Origin: Dyella sp. 2HG41-7
Lineage (GTDB): Bacteria; Pseudomonadota; Gammaproteobacteria; Xanthomonadales; Rhodanobacteraceae
DNA: 64,000 nucleotides
Assembly: GCF_021390675.1 (NCBI RefSeq)
Contig: NZ_JAJEJV010000004.1
Span: forward strand, 2,542,001 to 2,606,000
Direction: 5' to 3'
Of this stretch, positions 54,680 through 63,368 are shown one piece after another. The notes beneath the pieces are model-generated. The model was not told the origin of the DNA. It searched no databases and saw only the letters and a list, made by a program, of their open reading frames with translations. Made by a program: the position numbers and the translations under genes. Each line of letters starts with the position of its first letter. The stretch's first letter is position 1.

Positions 54680-56017
54680 TTAAGTCCGCGCTTTTGCGTG
54701 ATACTTGCGCAAGCCGATAACCAGCCCCAAAAGCAGCGAGCCTTCGCCGATCACCGTAGCGATCGCAGCGCCAAATTCGTGGTACCTGGGAATGAGCAGC
54801 GCGTTGAACGCGACCACGACCACCGCACTCAGCCCCATCACCACGACGCGATAACGCATATGCGTTTCGTTGAGTAGCGCAGAAGCGACACCCGTCGAGA
54901 GAAAGCGCACGGGAACGCAAATCGCCAAGACGGTCAACACTGGCACCACCGCCTGGAACTTCGCACCGAAAATAATCGGCACGATCCACGGCGAAACCAC
55001 GACAAGGGCAAGCCCGATCATCACGCCTGCGGCAAGCATGGCGATATTGGCGTGCTTATAAACCTTCCAAAATTTCTCGGTGTCGTGCGCCGCCCAGCGA
55101 TGCAGTTTCGATAAGAGAAATTTCTGATAGACCGTCGCGGGAATCAGATAAATAGCAGTCATGATGCCCAAGGCAATGCCAAAAATACCCGCCTGAGCAT
55201 TACCGCCCAAATACTTCAACATTACCGTGCTGACCTGGAAGAAAATCGGATAAAGCGTTGCCTCCAGGCCATACGCCCATGCCTGCGACCACAAGCGCGC
55301 CACGCTCGGCGATCGCTCCAGCACCAGATCAGCGGGTCGAGGTCCGTGCCCGTACAAATGAATGCCGCCGCGCATCATCGCGAGCAACCGCGGCAACGCT
55401 ATAAAAATGGCGCCCACCGCGATCGCGCTATATCCGACTGCGACCATGCGCCCGTCCAACGTCGGCAGAAGCATCAACGCTGCGGTAATCACAAACCGAG
55501 TGCCTGGCGTCATCAATTGCCAAAGCGCCATGCCGACATGGCGTTCTTCCAGACGCAACTGACTGCTGATCAGATTCACGGCCAGCAAGCCGAGAACCAC
55601 CGGCGTCAACAACAGCAAAATAGGTTTTGCATCAGGTGTCGCGCCGACGAATGTCCACGAGATAACAAGCACCAGAGTGAGCGCTGTGCTGCCGGCGATA
55701 AAGCGCAACGAAGGCTGCAGCCAGCGATTGCCCTGCCATCCTTCGACGCCGTAAACCTGCAGCCAGTACTGCGGCAAGCCGAATCCCGACAGCGGCGCCA
55801 CCATCGTGATGGTGGCGAGCGAGGATGCAAACAGTCCGTACTCAGAGGGCCCAAGTTCTCGCGCAAGCAAGGCCTGCGTGAGAAACGCCAATCCCGCACC
55901 CAATGCGGTGCAGATCCACAATATAGAGATGGCGCCTAACGCGTTACGCCATCCTTGTGGCAGTCGCCCTAACAAGGGAATCGCAGATGTCGAAGAGTTC
56001 ACCCAGCCGATATCCAA
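54680..56017 (-). CDS. wzx: Wzx-type polysaccharide flippase
   Basis: 445 residues, about twelve to fourteen hydrophobic helices of the MOP/RfbX family (ALGAGLAFLTQALLARELGPSEYGLFAS at the start). It should flip lipid-linked repeat units across the inner membrane for the polymerase. The frame opens with TTG at 56017; a GTG at 56002 is equally possible and neither has a strong ribosome site. It is the last gene of the wzb-wzc-wzx operon. Confidence 0.88.
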   Translation of the reverse strand: MDIGWVNSSTSAIPLLGRLPQGWRNALGAISILWICTALGAGLAFLTQALLARELGPSEYGLFASSLATITMVAPLSGFGLPQYWLQVYGVEGWQGNRWLQPSLRFIAGSTALTLVLVISWTFVGATPDAKPILLLLTPVVLGLLAVNLISSQLRLEERHVGMALWQLMTPGTRFVITAALMLLPTLDGRMVAVGYSAIAVGAIFIALPRLLAMMRGGIHLYGHGPRPADLVLERSPSVARLWSQAWAYGLEATLYPIFFQVSTVMLKYLGGNAQAGIFGIALGIMTAIYLIPATVYQKFLLSKLHRWAAHDTEKFWKVYKHANIAMLAAGVMIGLALVVVSPWIVPIIFGAKFQAVVPVLTVLAICVPVRFLSTGVASALLNETHMRYRVVVMGLSAVVVVAFNALLIPRYHEFGAAIATVIGEGSLLLGLVIGLRKYHAKART

Positions 56018-56038
56018 ACAGGTTGGTATGCGCCTGCG

Positions 56039-56071
56039 CTTGCCGGAAGCGAATGTTTCGCTTCCGGCAAG
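56039..56071 (-). promoter_or_regulatory. Strong intercistronic hairpin between wzc and wzx
   Basis: CTTGCCGGAAGCGAA and TTCGCTTCCGGCAAG form a perfect 15-bp stem with a 3-base loop. No T-run follows on the minus strand, so a simple terminator is unlikely. It may slow or attenuate expression of wzx relative to wzc, or protect the mRNA. Confidence 0.8.
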
Positions 56072-56095
56072 CGGCAGATTCCCATGGTGCGATGG

Positions 56096-58306
56096 TTAGA
56101 CCTTGGAGGTCGGCGCATAGGCGTAATAAGCATAGGCGTAGTAGCCCGCGGCGCGTTTCTCAACAAGGTTGAAGATCGCTCCTTTGATGGGCACGCCGTT
56201 TTGCTCAAGACGCTGTTTGGCCAACGCGATCTCGCGCACCTGATTGATGCCGAAACGCACCACCAACAAGCTCGTACCCACGTGATTGCCGATAACGGCC
56301 GCATCGGTCACCGCAAGCACCGGCGGTGTATCGATGATGATGAGGTCGTAGCGCGGCCGCAGCGATTCGAGCAGCGTGTTGAAGTTTTTGTGCATCAACA
56401 GTTCGGACGGATTCGGCGGAATCTTGCCGCGCGAGATAAACATCAGCTGACTTACACCGTTTATGGTGCGAATGGCCTGGCTGGCGTCGATCTGACCGGA
56501 GATCAGTTCCGACAGACCGTTCTCAGGACGACCGCCGGTCGCGCGATGGAGCAGACCTTTGCGCATGTCGGCATCGATCAGCAACACGCGCTGACCTGCC
56601 TGCGCCATCACCACGGCAAGGTTCGCCGCGACAAAGCTCTTACCTGCGCCCGGGCTCGCACTGGAAATCATCAGGACGTTGTTCTTCGTCTCCATGCGCG
56701 CAAAGTGCAGACTCGTGCGCAGGCTACGCAACGCTTCCGTCGCCATATCCGCCGGCGAATTCACCGCCAGCAAATGCTGACGCCCACTGGCGGAATGGCG
56801 ATGACCGATGCGAAGACCACTCTTGCGCTGCATGTCGCTCAGCGGAATGGACACATACACCGGCAGTCCAAGGCGCTCGATGACAACTGGATCTTCGATG
56901 CCGCGGCTCAACAGCTGACGCAGATAGATAAACGCCAGCGCGATCAGGAAACCCAACACGGCGCCGCCCGGAATCACCCAAATCGGGCGCGGCCACCAGG
57001 GCTTGGCGAGATTCACGGCCGATTGGTCGATCACGCGAACGTTGCCCACCGTACCGGCACGCGCGATATCAAGTTGCTGCGCTTGATTGAGCAGATTCGT
57101 GTACGTCTGGCTCGTCACCGTGACGTCGCGGCTCAACTTGAGCAGCTCTTGTTGCGTATTCGGCAGCTGACCGATCTTGTGGTCCAGCGCGCCCTTTTCA
57201 CCTTCCAACTGACTGATCTGTTTCTGCAGCGCCTTGTATTCCGGATGCTCCGGCGTAAAGCGCTTTTGCACGTCGGCCATCTGCAAATGCAGCTGCTCGA
57301 GGTTGGTATCGATCGTGACATTCTGATCGAGCAAAGACTGCGTCTGCATGCTGATGTCGACGGAGTGCTCGCGCAATTGGAACTGATTCAACGCTTGCGT
57401 CGCGCCTTCCAATTGTTGCTTCACTTTCGGCAACTGCTCGCGCACGAACTTCAAGCTGTTCGCAGCTTCCGCAGCGCTACGGTCGACGTTCTGACGAACG
57501 TACAACGACGTGACCTGATCCAGGAGATTGGTCGCAAGCATCGGATCGAGGTTGTTGTACGTCAGCGCGATGATGCCCGAATCTTTGCCCTGCTCTTCGG
57601 CATCGATATCCTTCTGCAGCTTCGCAATGGTATCCATGTGTGAATGGCGTACCACGCGGAAGCGCGCACCCGGATTGGCCTGCATGCTCTTCACGTCGAC
57701 GTTGACGCCGTTCTGCGTAACCAACTGACCGACGTGTCCGTTTACGAGTATGTTTCCGTCCGGATCCTGTAACGTGTAAGCGCCGTTGTCGCCCGCGATA
57801 AGCAGCAGCTTTTCGTCCAGCAGATCGGCCGGCACGTCAAGCTGATTGACGTTCACCTGCGTGCCGCCCCAGTCGTAACGACTCAGGCCGAACAGCGGCG
57901 ATGCCAACTGTCCCGGATGATCGGCGGCGAACTCGCGCGCCAGGAAGGAGCCGAAAAGCGGGAGGCGTTTCGGCGTCGCTTCGATATCCAACCGCAAATT
58001 CTCGACCGCCTGACCGACCACTGCACGGGAAGTCAGGAGCTGAATTTCGGTAACGGCCTGCGAAGTCGAAATGCCCAGTGTCTGCGACAGATCGTCCATG
58101 CCCGGCAAGGTCGGCGCTTTCTGCTCGACTTGCACCGAGGCGCTGGCTTGATAAATCGGCGGCGCAAGCACGGCGTACAAAATGCCGACCAGGAAGAACA
58201 CGATGGTTATCCCGAAAATACGCCACTTGTTATCGAGAAGCGTGCCTAGCAATGCCCGCAGGTCTATATCGTCGTCGCGTGTTGCGAAGGTCTGCTTGGT
58301 TGTCAT
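56096..58306 (-). CDS. wzc: Wzc-type tyrosine autokinase and chain-length regulator
   Basis: 736 residues. N-terminal and central membrane helices flank a periplasmic coiled-coil Wzz domain (RYRVR-like, QLREHSVDISMQTQSLLDQN). The C-terminal BY-kinase has Walker A ASPGAGKSFVAANL, a Walker A' with LIDADMR and the tyrosine-rich tail GYYAYAYYAYAP. It controls polymerisation and export by cyclic phosphorylation of the tail, which Wzb reverses. A GAGGAG ribosome site precedes the ATG. It is the second gene of the minus-strand operon. Confidence 0.93.
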   Translation of the reverse strand: MTTKQTFATRDDDIDLRALLGTLLDNKWRIFGITIVFFLVGILYAVLAPPIYQASASVQVEQKAPTLPGMDDLSQTLGISTSQAVTEIQLLTSRAVVGQAVENLRLDIEATPKRLPLFGSFLAREFAADHPGQLASPLFGLSRYDWGGTQVNVNQLDVPADLLDEKLLLIAGDNGAYTLQDPDGNILVNGHVGQLVTQNGVNVDVKSMQANPGARFRVVRHSHMDTIAKLQKDIDAEEQGKDSGIIALTYNNLDPMLATNLLDQVTSLYVRQNVDRSAAEAANSLKFVREQLPKVKQQLEGATQALNQFQLREHSVDISMQTQSLLDQNVTIDTNLEQLHLQMADVQKRFTPEHPEYKALQKQISQLEGEKGALDHKIGQLPNTQQELLKLSRDVTVTSQTYTNLLNQAQQLDIARAGTVGNVRVIDQSAVNLAKPWWPRPIWVIPGGAVLGFLIALAFIYLRQLLSRGIEDPVVIERLGLPVYVSIPLSDMQRKSGLRIGHRHSASGRQHLLAVNSPADMATEALRSLRTSLHFARMETKNNVLMISSASPGAGKSFVAANLAVVMAQAGQRVLLIDADMRKGLLHRATGGRPENGLSELISGQIDASQAIRTINGVSQLMFISRGKIPPNPSELLMHKNFNTLLESLRPRYDLIIIDTPPVLAVTDAAVIGNHVGTSLLVVRFGINQVREIALAKQRLEQNGVPIKGAIFNLVEKRAAGYYAYAYYAYAPTSKV

Positions 58307-58334
58307 ACACCGCTCCTCAAACGGTCAAATGCAT

Positions 58335-58769
58335 TCATAAATAACGAATCCAACTATCAACGCCTCGCTCGATCATGTCGTACACGTGATCGAACACTTG
58401 GCGCGTTCTCCGATAGGGGTCAGGAACATCTTCGGCTTCGCGCCACTTGTCCAGAAGAAACAACTTGCCGCTGGATTCGGGTGCCATCCTCGATGCGGCC
58501 GCCAAGTGTTCGCGTTCCATCACCAGCACAAGATCGGCTTCGCGCAGCATCGACGGCGACAACTGACGCGCACGATGATCCGCCGCATCGATGCCGCGCT
58601 CTTTCAAGATGCGCATCGCGTTGTCTTCCATGGGATGACCCACGGCTGCACTCAACCCGGCGCTGCTGACGCGTATGTCGCGATCCTTCAGTCGATGTCG
58701 CAACAGGAACTCCGCCGTAGGACTCCGGCAGATGTTTCCGATGCAGACGATCAAGACATGTTTGAACAC
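58335..58769 (-). CDS. wzb: Low-molecular-weight protein tyrosine phosphatase (Wzb)
   Basis: 144 residues starting with GTG (MFKHVLIVCIGNICRS); GGAG lies 11 bases upstream. The P-loop C9-X5-R15 is followed by SPTAE, and the general-acid loop is DPYR. It should dephosphorylate the tyrosine tail of Wzc, as in capsule systems. It is the first gene of the wzb-wzc-wzx operon, and a 22-base palindrome lies about 31 bases upstream. Confidence 0.92.
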   Translation of the reverse strand: MFKHVLIVCIGNICRSPTAEFLLRHRLKDRDIRVSSAGLSAAVGHPMEDNAMRILKERGIDAADHRARQLSPSMLREADLVLVMEREHLAAASRMAPESSGKLFLLDKWREAEDVPDPYRRTRQVFDHVYDMIERGVDSWIRYL

Positions 58770-59181
58770 GTAGGCGATTACTCCATAGGTTTGCTTTCAC
58801 GCAAAGCGACGTCGCTTTGCGCAGTTTTTCCGCGAATTTCTTTTCTAGTACCTCTTTCCGTACCTGCATGATTCGTGAACAAATGCTTCGCCGCTTATCG
58901 ACGCAGGTTGAAGTTATAGAACGTCATCCGTCAAAACCGCATGGATTTTTCAAAATGTTCCAATCGACAAGACATTTTCTACACACACGTGACGAAAAAA
59001 TCTCACGGCTGACTATGGTTCATTTACGACGCACTAACGGTGGAGGGCGCTTTAATTAATTAAACAAACGTAGCCGATTCGAAATTTTTTCTGCTTTTTT
59101 ATATTCAGCATTCATCGCCCTTTGTTAGGTGTCACTGTTAGATGCCAATGGCAATACATCCCAACGCCATGTGGAGTTCAC
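58770..59181. promoter_or_regulatory. Divergent promoter region between wzb and wza
   Basis: 412 bases without a gene. It holds a perfect 22-base palindrome near wzb and an AT-rich tract with long T runs (59085-59110) before wza, where a GGAG site precedes the ATG. No clear -35/-10 pair was found. Confidence 0.65.
58800..58821. promoter_or_regulatory. Perfect 22-base palindrome upstream of wzb
   Basis: CGCAAAGCGAC is followed immediately by its exact reverse complement GTCGCTTTGCG. With no loop it is better as an operator than as a hairpin. It lies between wzb and wza and is followed by CAGTTTTT on the plus strand. Confidence 0.75.
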
Positions 59182-60261
59182 ATGAAAACATTGTTTGTTG
59201 TGGCGGCAGTTTCGATAACTCTTGTTCTGAACGGATGCGCCGCCGTCCCCGGGCAGCACATGTCCATGAACAGCGCAGAGAAAGGCCATGTTCAAATGGT
59301 CGATATCACGCCGGATTGGTTGGCAAGCCAGCCCATGGACCAGCCCAAGCCCATTCCGCAGGAATTGCTGAGCTATCAGCCCGAGTCGTATCGGATCGGT
59401 CCCGGCGACATGCTGTACATCACCGTCTGGGATCACCCAGAGTTAACGGCTCCTGCTGGCTCGCAACAGCAAGCCAGCGCCAACAGTCGTTTGGTGCGCT
59501 CTGACGGCACGCTGTTCTATCCCTACGTTGGCACGGTGAAAGCCGCGGGCATGACCGTGGATCAGCTGCGCCAGGAGCTGACCAGCAGGCTTACTTCGTT
59601 CGTTCCGCATCCGCAGGTCGACGTGGCGGTTACCAGTTACGGCAGTCAGCTCATCACCCTTCAGGGTGCGTTTAGCAAGAGCGATCCGCAACAGGCCACC
59701 ACGATTCCGTTGACGCTCGCGCAAGCGATCGGCTCAGCCGGCATCGATCTTCCGCACGCGGATCTCTCGGACCTGGTGCTGACACGCGACGGTCAGGACT
59801 ATCACCTCGATCTGAACACGATGAGCAAGGCGGCCGAGCAACGCATCTATCTGAAGCCTGGCGATCGCTTGTTCCTGGCCTACAACGACAACAAAGAGAT
59901 CTATGTAATGGGCGAAGTGTTGCGCCCACAGGCTCTCAATTTCAGAACGGACGATTTGACGCTTACGCAGGCACTGGGTCGCGTCGGCGGACTGAATCCG
60001 ATCACGTCGAGCAGCAAGTCGGTGTACATCATTCGCGGCATCAAAGATCTTGCGCATAACCCCGCGACGGTTTATCACCTCAATGCACGTTCTCCAGCCG
60101 CCTTTGCGGTGGCGGATAACTTCCATGTGCAAGCGGGCGACGTGGTATGGGTCGGCGCAGCAGCGATCACGCAATGGAGCCGCTTCCTAGGCCAGCTGGT
60201 TCCGCTGACCAATCTGGTCGGCACGGCAGCGATCGCCAGCGGCAATACCAGCGGTCTTTGA
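59182..60261 (+). CDS. wza: Wza-type outer-membrane polysaccharide export lipoprotein
   Basis: 359 residues from the ATG with a GGAG ribosome site; the frame extends 20 codons upstream without support. A lipobox, LNGC, follows the short signal. The export domain begins YRIGPGDMLYITVWDHPELT, followed by SLBB-like repeats (LQGAFSKSD; VMGEVLRPQ). It should form the octameric outer-membrane channel that works with Wzc. It is transcribed away from wzb-wzc-wzx. Confidence 0.92.
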   Translation: MKTLFVVAAVSITLVLNGCAAVPGQHMSMNSAEKGHVQMVDITPDWLASQPMDQPKPIPQELLSYQPESYRIGPGDMLYITVWDHPELTAPAGSQQQASANSRLVRSDGTLFYPYVGTVKAAGMTVDQLRQELTSRLTSFVPHPQVDVAVTSYGSQLITLQGAFSKSDPQQATTIPLTLAQAIGSAGIDLPHADLSDLVLTRDGQDYHLDLNTMSKAAEQRIYLKPGDRLFLAYNDNKEIYVMGEVLRPQALNFRTDDLTLTQALGRVGGLNPITSSSKSVYIIRGIKDLAHNPATVYHLNARSPAAFAVADNFHVQAGDVVWVGAAAITQWSRFLGQLVPLTNLVGTAAIASGNTSGL

Positions 60262-60295
60262 TCTAGCGATTTAGTTTCCTGCAGTAACGGGTTGC

Positions 60296-60324
60296 GGGCG
60301 TCGTTGATACGGCGCCCCTTTTTT
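60296..60324 (+). terminator. Intrinsic terminator after wza
   Basis: GGGCGTCG pairs with CGGCGCCC (one G-U) over a 6-base loop, followed by C and six T. It lies 35 bases after the wza stop and leads into the T-rich tandem repeat. Confidence 0.85.
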
Positions 60325-60371
60325 ATTGGGCTTTTTTTATTGGGCTTTTTTTATTGGGCTTTTTTATTGGC
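60318..60371 (+). repeat. Four copies of a 13-14 base T-rich tandem repeat
   Basis: Copies of CTTTTTTTATTGGG begin at 60318, 60331, 60345 and 60359, with 6, 7, 7 and 6 T. The last copy ends at the start of GGCCC and contains the stop codon of the opposing small gene. The array multiplies the T-tract of the wza terminator. Confidence 0.85.
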
Positions 60372-60630
60372 CCGAACGCAGTCGCGCAATTTCCGCGTAC
60401 GCCGCATCCAATTCATTGCGCAGCGCCTGGTTGCTTTCCAGCAATTGTTGAATTTCCTGGCACTGCGAAATCACCGAGCGAAGCACATCGCATTTCACCG
60501 TCACATGGCGTGAGCGGTATGCGCGCATGCGTTCGGCTGCGGTTTTTGCATTGCCGGTGGGTGGACGACCTCGACGAGGTCGCTGCGTGAGCTGCATGGC
60601 AATCGTTCCTGGATCGCGAGGGTCAACCAT
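60364..60630 (-). CDS. Small AT-hook-like/coiled-coil protein
   Basis: 88 residues from the ATG with a well-spaced AAGGAG. The N-terminus has an AT-hook-like RRGRPPTG followed by a basic helix (AERMRAYRSRH), and the C-terminal third is a short coiled coil (LLESNQALRNELDAAYAEIARL). I know similar GRPxTG-AERMR proteins only as uncharacterised DNA-binding candidates. A GTAACGTTAC palindrome lies 45 bases before the start and could be an autoregulatory site. Its stop lies inside the tandem repeat. Confidence 0.75.
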   Translation of the reverse strand: MVDPRDPGTIAMQLTQRPRRGRPPTGNAKTAAERMRAYRSRHVTVKCDVLRSVISQCQEIQQLLESNQALRNELDAAYAEIARLRSGQ

Positions 60631-60984
60631 GGCGGCGCTCCTTTTCAGCTTGGTTTTGGCGGTTCGAATTTATTGTAACGTTACGATAAAAGCAAGAGAA
60701 AAATGCCACAATTGGCGAAACTGAGGGCACCGCAGCGAAGGCACTGGCACGCTTAATCCGCATCTAGGGCTACACGCCCGGACGCGTCATCGAAGAAGCG
60801 ATTTTTTCCGGACGCAAGCGCCCTACCCGTGCGCGTTCGATCAACCGCGACGACGTAAGTGAGACTTCGTGGAACGTACGTAACGCGGACGCAAATCAAG
60901 CAGCGGCATCAACACGCTGCTTTCGGTCAATGGAAACGTCGAAGCCCTGCTCCCCTAAACGGACGCAGGGCGCGCTATGCGTTC
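60631..60984. other. Intergenic region with a palindrome and a degenerate open frame
   Basis: 354 bases. A perfect 10-base palindrome, GTAACGTTAC, is at 60675-60684. Beyond it, a plus-strand frame reads AKALARLIRI, then a stop, then GYTPGRVIEEAI, which looks like a gene remnant but matches no family I recognise. No complete gene is supported. Confidence 0.5.
60675..60684. promoter_or_regulatory. Palindrome before the small DNA-binding-like gene
   Basis: GTAACGTTAC is a perfect 10-base palindrome between AT-rich flanks, 45 bases upstream of the ATG at 60630. It could be the operator or part of the promoter of that gene. Confidence 0.5.
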
Positions 60985-63255
60985 TTATTGAACGACGATC
61001 TCATCGGAGAACAACCAAATATCCTTGGCGCTGTCCGAGATGTCCGCGGGCAATGACTTAGGCAGATTCGCTTCGATGCGAATATAACGAGCCATCACCG
61101 GTTGTTGCGATTGGAATCGGAACCGCCGCGTCCCTACGCGAAGCGCTGCGTCGAATGCGGGCGCATTGGTATACACGGTCGTCCAATGCTGTCCATCCAA
61201 CGACGCGAGGAACGTCATCTTTTCCGGTAGGAAAATTCGAGACTCGATTGCCTGCATAAATCCGACATTGATGGCGTGGATCGACACGTCTTTTTGCAAA
61301 TCGATCGTGGCGTCGAGGTCGTTGTCGTGCCAGGCAGCCCAGCGACCGTCGTGAAAATCGGAGCTGCCTTCTACGCCATCGACCAGCGAAGCGCCCGATG
61401 CATAAGCGGAATCGGGCGCTTGCGCGAAGGCGATATCGCGTCCAGACGCCAAGTTGCGCACCAAGCTAAAACTTGTCGCGTTGTCGTAACGCAGGCCTTT
61501 ACGGAAGGGCGTGACTTTCACCGTACCCGGCTTGCCGATATTTGCGTTATCGCCGAATACAGGCGATTGCGCTGTTGGGTCTTCGCCGTTTTCGGTGTAG
61601 CGATTTTGCAGATCGTCGAATCCTCGTTTGGCTTGCAATTGCCAACCGCCGTGTTGCGCATCGTAGGCGATCGAATACTTCACGACCGGCTGATTTTCAG
61701 GGCCATAGGCGACGTGCTGCGTATCCAACCAATGATACTGCGCCTGCAACCGCTGCTCGAAGTCGGCGTAGGCCGCATCGTCATGCGCGCCCGTCCAGAG
61801 ATTTTCCGCAAGCGCCAGCAAGCGCGGATAGATTTTGGATTCTGCGTTGAAAGGGTTGGCGTGCTCGCTCCACAACGGCGCTTCGGCACCGAGGATTTGT
61901 GCGTGATGCTCTTTGAATACGGCGTCGTCGCCCGAGCCCGACACGGTTTGGCCCGTGATGTCGGTGCGATACACCTGCTCCACGGTCAGCTTGTCCAGAG
62001 GCGCATCGAAATAGAACGGCCCCGCCACGATAATGCGGTTGCCGTTGGCAAGCGCCTTGCGCGCCTCGTTGTCGCCGCGCCAGATTTCGATGATGGCGTT
62101 CTTGTCCGCACCGCCTTCGAGAATCTCGTCCCAGCCGATCAGCGTTTTGCCTTTGCTGGCGAGATAGCTCTGCATATGCTTGATGAAATAGCTCTGCAGG
62201 CCTTCCTCGTCTTTCAGTCCTTGCTCGTGCATCAGCGCCTGGCAGGAGGCGCAGTCCTTCCAGCGATCTTTCGGCGTTTCGTCGCCGCCGATGTGGACAT
62301 ACGCGCTCGGGAACAGCGTGATGACTTCATCCAGTACGTGCTGAAGGAAGGTGAAGGTCTCGGGATCTCCGACGCAATCGATATCTTTGAACACGCCCCA
62401 CGTGGCGGGCACGGTCAGCGGTTGTTGCGTGCAGGAATATTCGGGATACGAGGCCAATGCTGCAACGCTGTGCCCCGGCATCTCGATTTCCGGAATGACC
62501 AGGATGTTGCGCAGTCGTGCATATTCCACGATCTCGCGAATTTCATTCTGGGTATAAAAACCGCCGTAACGACTACCGTCTTCTTCCGTGCGCCAGGCGC
62601 CGACGGATGTGAGTTTGGGATAGCGGTGAATCTGGACGCGCCAACCTTGGTCTTCCGTAAGATGCCAATGGAAGGTATTGATCTTGTAGTAGCTCAACAG
62701 ATCGAGCTGCTTTTTGATAAACGAAATCGGATAAAAATGCCGACCTACGTCGAGCATGAAGCCGCGATAGGAAAATGTCGGCGCATCTTCGATTTGCACA
62801 GCCGGAACGGAGATCGTTGCGGCATGCTTCAACGGCAACAATTGACGCAGCGTCTGCACACCCCAGAACAAGCCTTTGTCGCTCGACGCCTGGATGACGA
62901 TGCCGCTCGGCGTCACGGCCATGCGATAGGCTTCGTCGCCGCTTACCGTGGGATCGATCGCCAACACGATGCCGTGCGCATGAGGGCTTCGCGATAATTC
63001 GATGCCGGTTTGTTCTCTCACCGCATCGCGAAGAAACGCGACGATTTCCTGCGCGCGCGAACCGTCCGGCGCATCGATGCCGGTATGCGCATCGATGCGA
63101 TAACTGCCCTCTCCCGCTTCCAGATGCTGCGGCTTGGGAAGGATCGTGACCTCGGCGACGACATGCGCACTGGTCACAGACAGGAATAAACCAAGACACA
63201 ACGAGAAGGCGAATCTGAGCATCGGGGAACGTCCGTTCGCTGGAATGTATTGCAT
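60985..63255 (-). CDS. GH20 beta-N-acetylhexosaminidase with C-terminal F5/8-type domain
   Basis: About 756 residues from the ATG with AGGG at good spacing; another ATG at 63222 would give a shorter signal peptide, and the frame continues upstream without support. A signal peptide precedes the GH20b domain (VTILPKPQHLEAG). The TIM barrel has DVGRHFYPISFIKKQLDLL, FHWHLTEDQGWR and the catalytic Asp-Glu pair in HIGGDETPKDRW. The C-terminal 150 residues are an F5/8-type/CBM32-like sandwich. It should release GlcNAc from chitin oligomers or glycans in the periplasm. It lies downstream of the TonB-dependent receptor gene, with a terminator-like stem between. Confidence 0.9.
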   Translation of the reverse strand: MQYIPANGRSPMLRFAFSLCLGLFLSVTSAHVVAEVTILPKPQHLEAGEGSYRIDAHTGIDAPDGSRAQEIVAFLRDAVREQTGIELSRSPHAHGIVLAIDPTVSGDEAYRMAVTPSGIVIQASSDKGLFWGVQTLRQLLPLKHAATISVPAVQIEDAPTFSYRGFMLDVGRHFYPISFIKKQLDLLSYYKINTFHWHLTEDQGWRVQIHRYPKLTSVGAWRTEEDGSRYGGFYTQNEIREIVEYARLRNILVIPEIEMPGHSVAALASYPEYSCTQQPLTVPATWGVFKDIDCVGDPETFTFLQHVLDEVITLFPSAYVHIGGDETPKDRWKDCASCQALMHEQGLKDEEGLQSYFIKHMQSYLASKGKTLIGWDEILEGGADKNAIIEIWRGDNEARKALANGNRIIVAGPFYFDAPLDKLTVEQVYRTDITGQTVSGSGDDAVFKEHHAQILGAEAPLWSEHANPFNAESKIYPRLLALAENLWTGAHDDAAYADFEQRLQAQYHWLDTQHVAYGPENQPVVKYSIAYDAQHGGWQLQAKRGFDDLQNRYTENGEDPTAQSPVFGDNANIGKPGTVKVTPFRKGLRYDNATSFSLVRNLASGRDIAFAQAPDSAYASGASLVDGVEGSSDFHDGRWAAWHDNDLDATIDLQKDVSIHAINVGFMQAIESRIFLPEKMTFLASLDGQHWTTVYTNAPAFDAALRVGTRRFRFQSQQPVMARYIRIEANLPKSLPADISDSAKDIWLFSDEIVVQ

Positions 63256-63268
63256 GTGCGAGGCCCTG

Positions 63269-63307
63269 AAAAACCACACCCTACCTCGGAGCCCGGGTAG
63301 GGTGTGG
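63269..63307 (-). terminator. Intrinsic terminator between receptor and GH20 genes
   Basis: CCACACCCTACC and GGTAGGGTGTGG form a perfect 12-bp stem with a 10-base loop, followed on the minus strand by five T. It ends just before the GH20 start, so it would limit readthrough from the receptor gene. Confidence 0.85.
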
Positions 63308-63323
63308 AGGACCATCTCATGTA

Positions 63324-63343
63324 GCCCCGGCCGAAGCCGGGGC
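63324..63343. repeat. GC-rich hairpin after the receptor gene
   Basis: GCCCCGGC and GCCGGGGC form a perfect 8-bp stem closed by CGAA. It lies 26 bases past the receptor stop, upstream of the terminator. It resembles extragenic palindromes and may protect the receptor mRNA end. Confidence 0.7.
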
Positions 63344-63368
63344 GGTGGAACACCCAACCTGAGAGAGA

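Noticed and set aside
58420-58869. Alternative 149-codon minus-strand frame over wzb
   Set aside because: It is out of frame with the phosphatase, whose catalytic motif and C-terminus are clear.
60859-61056. 65-codon plus-strand frame
   Set aside because: It overlaps the 3' end of GH20 and has no ribosome site or family signal.
61276-62997. 573-codon plus-strand open frame
   Set aside because: It is antisense to GH20, with no family signal and shadow composition.
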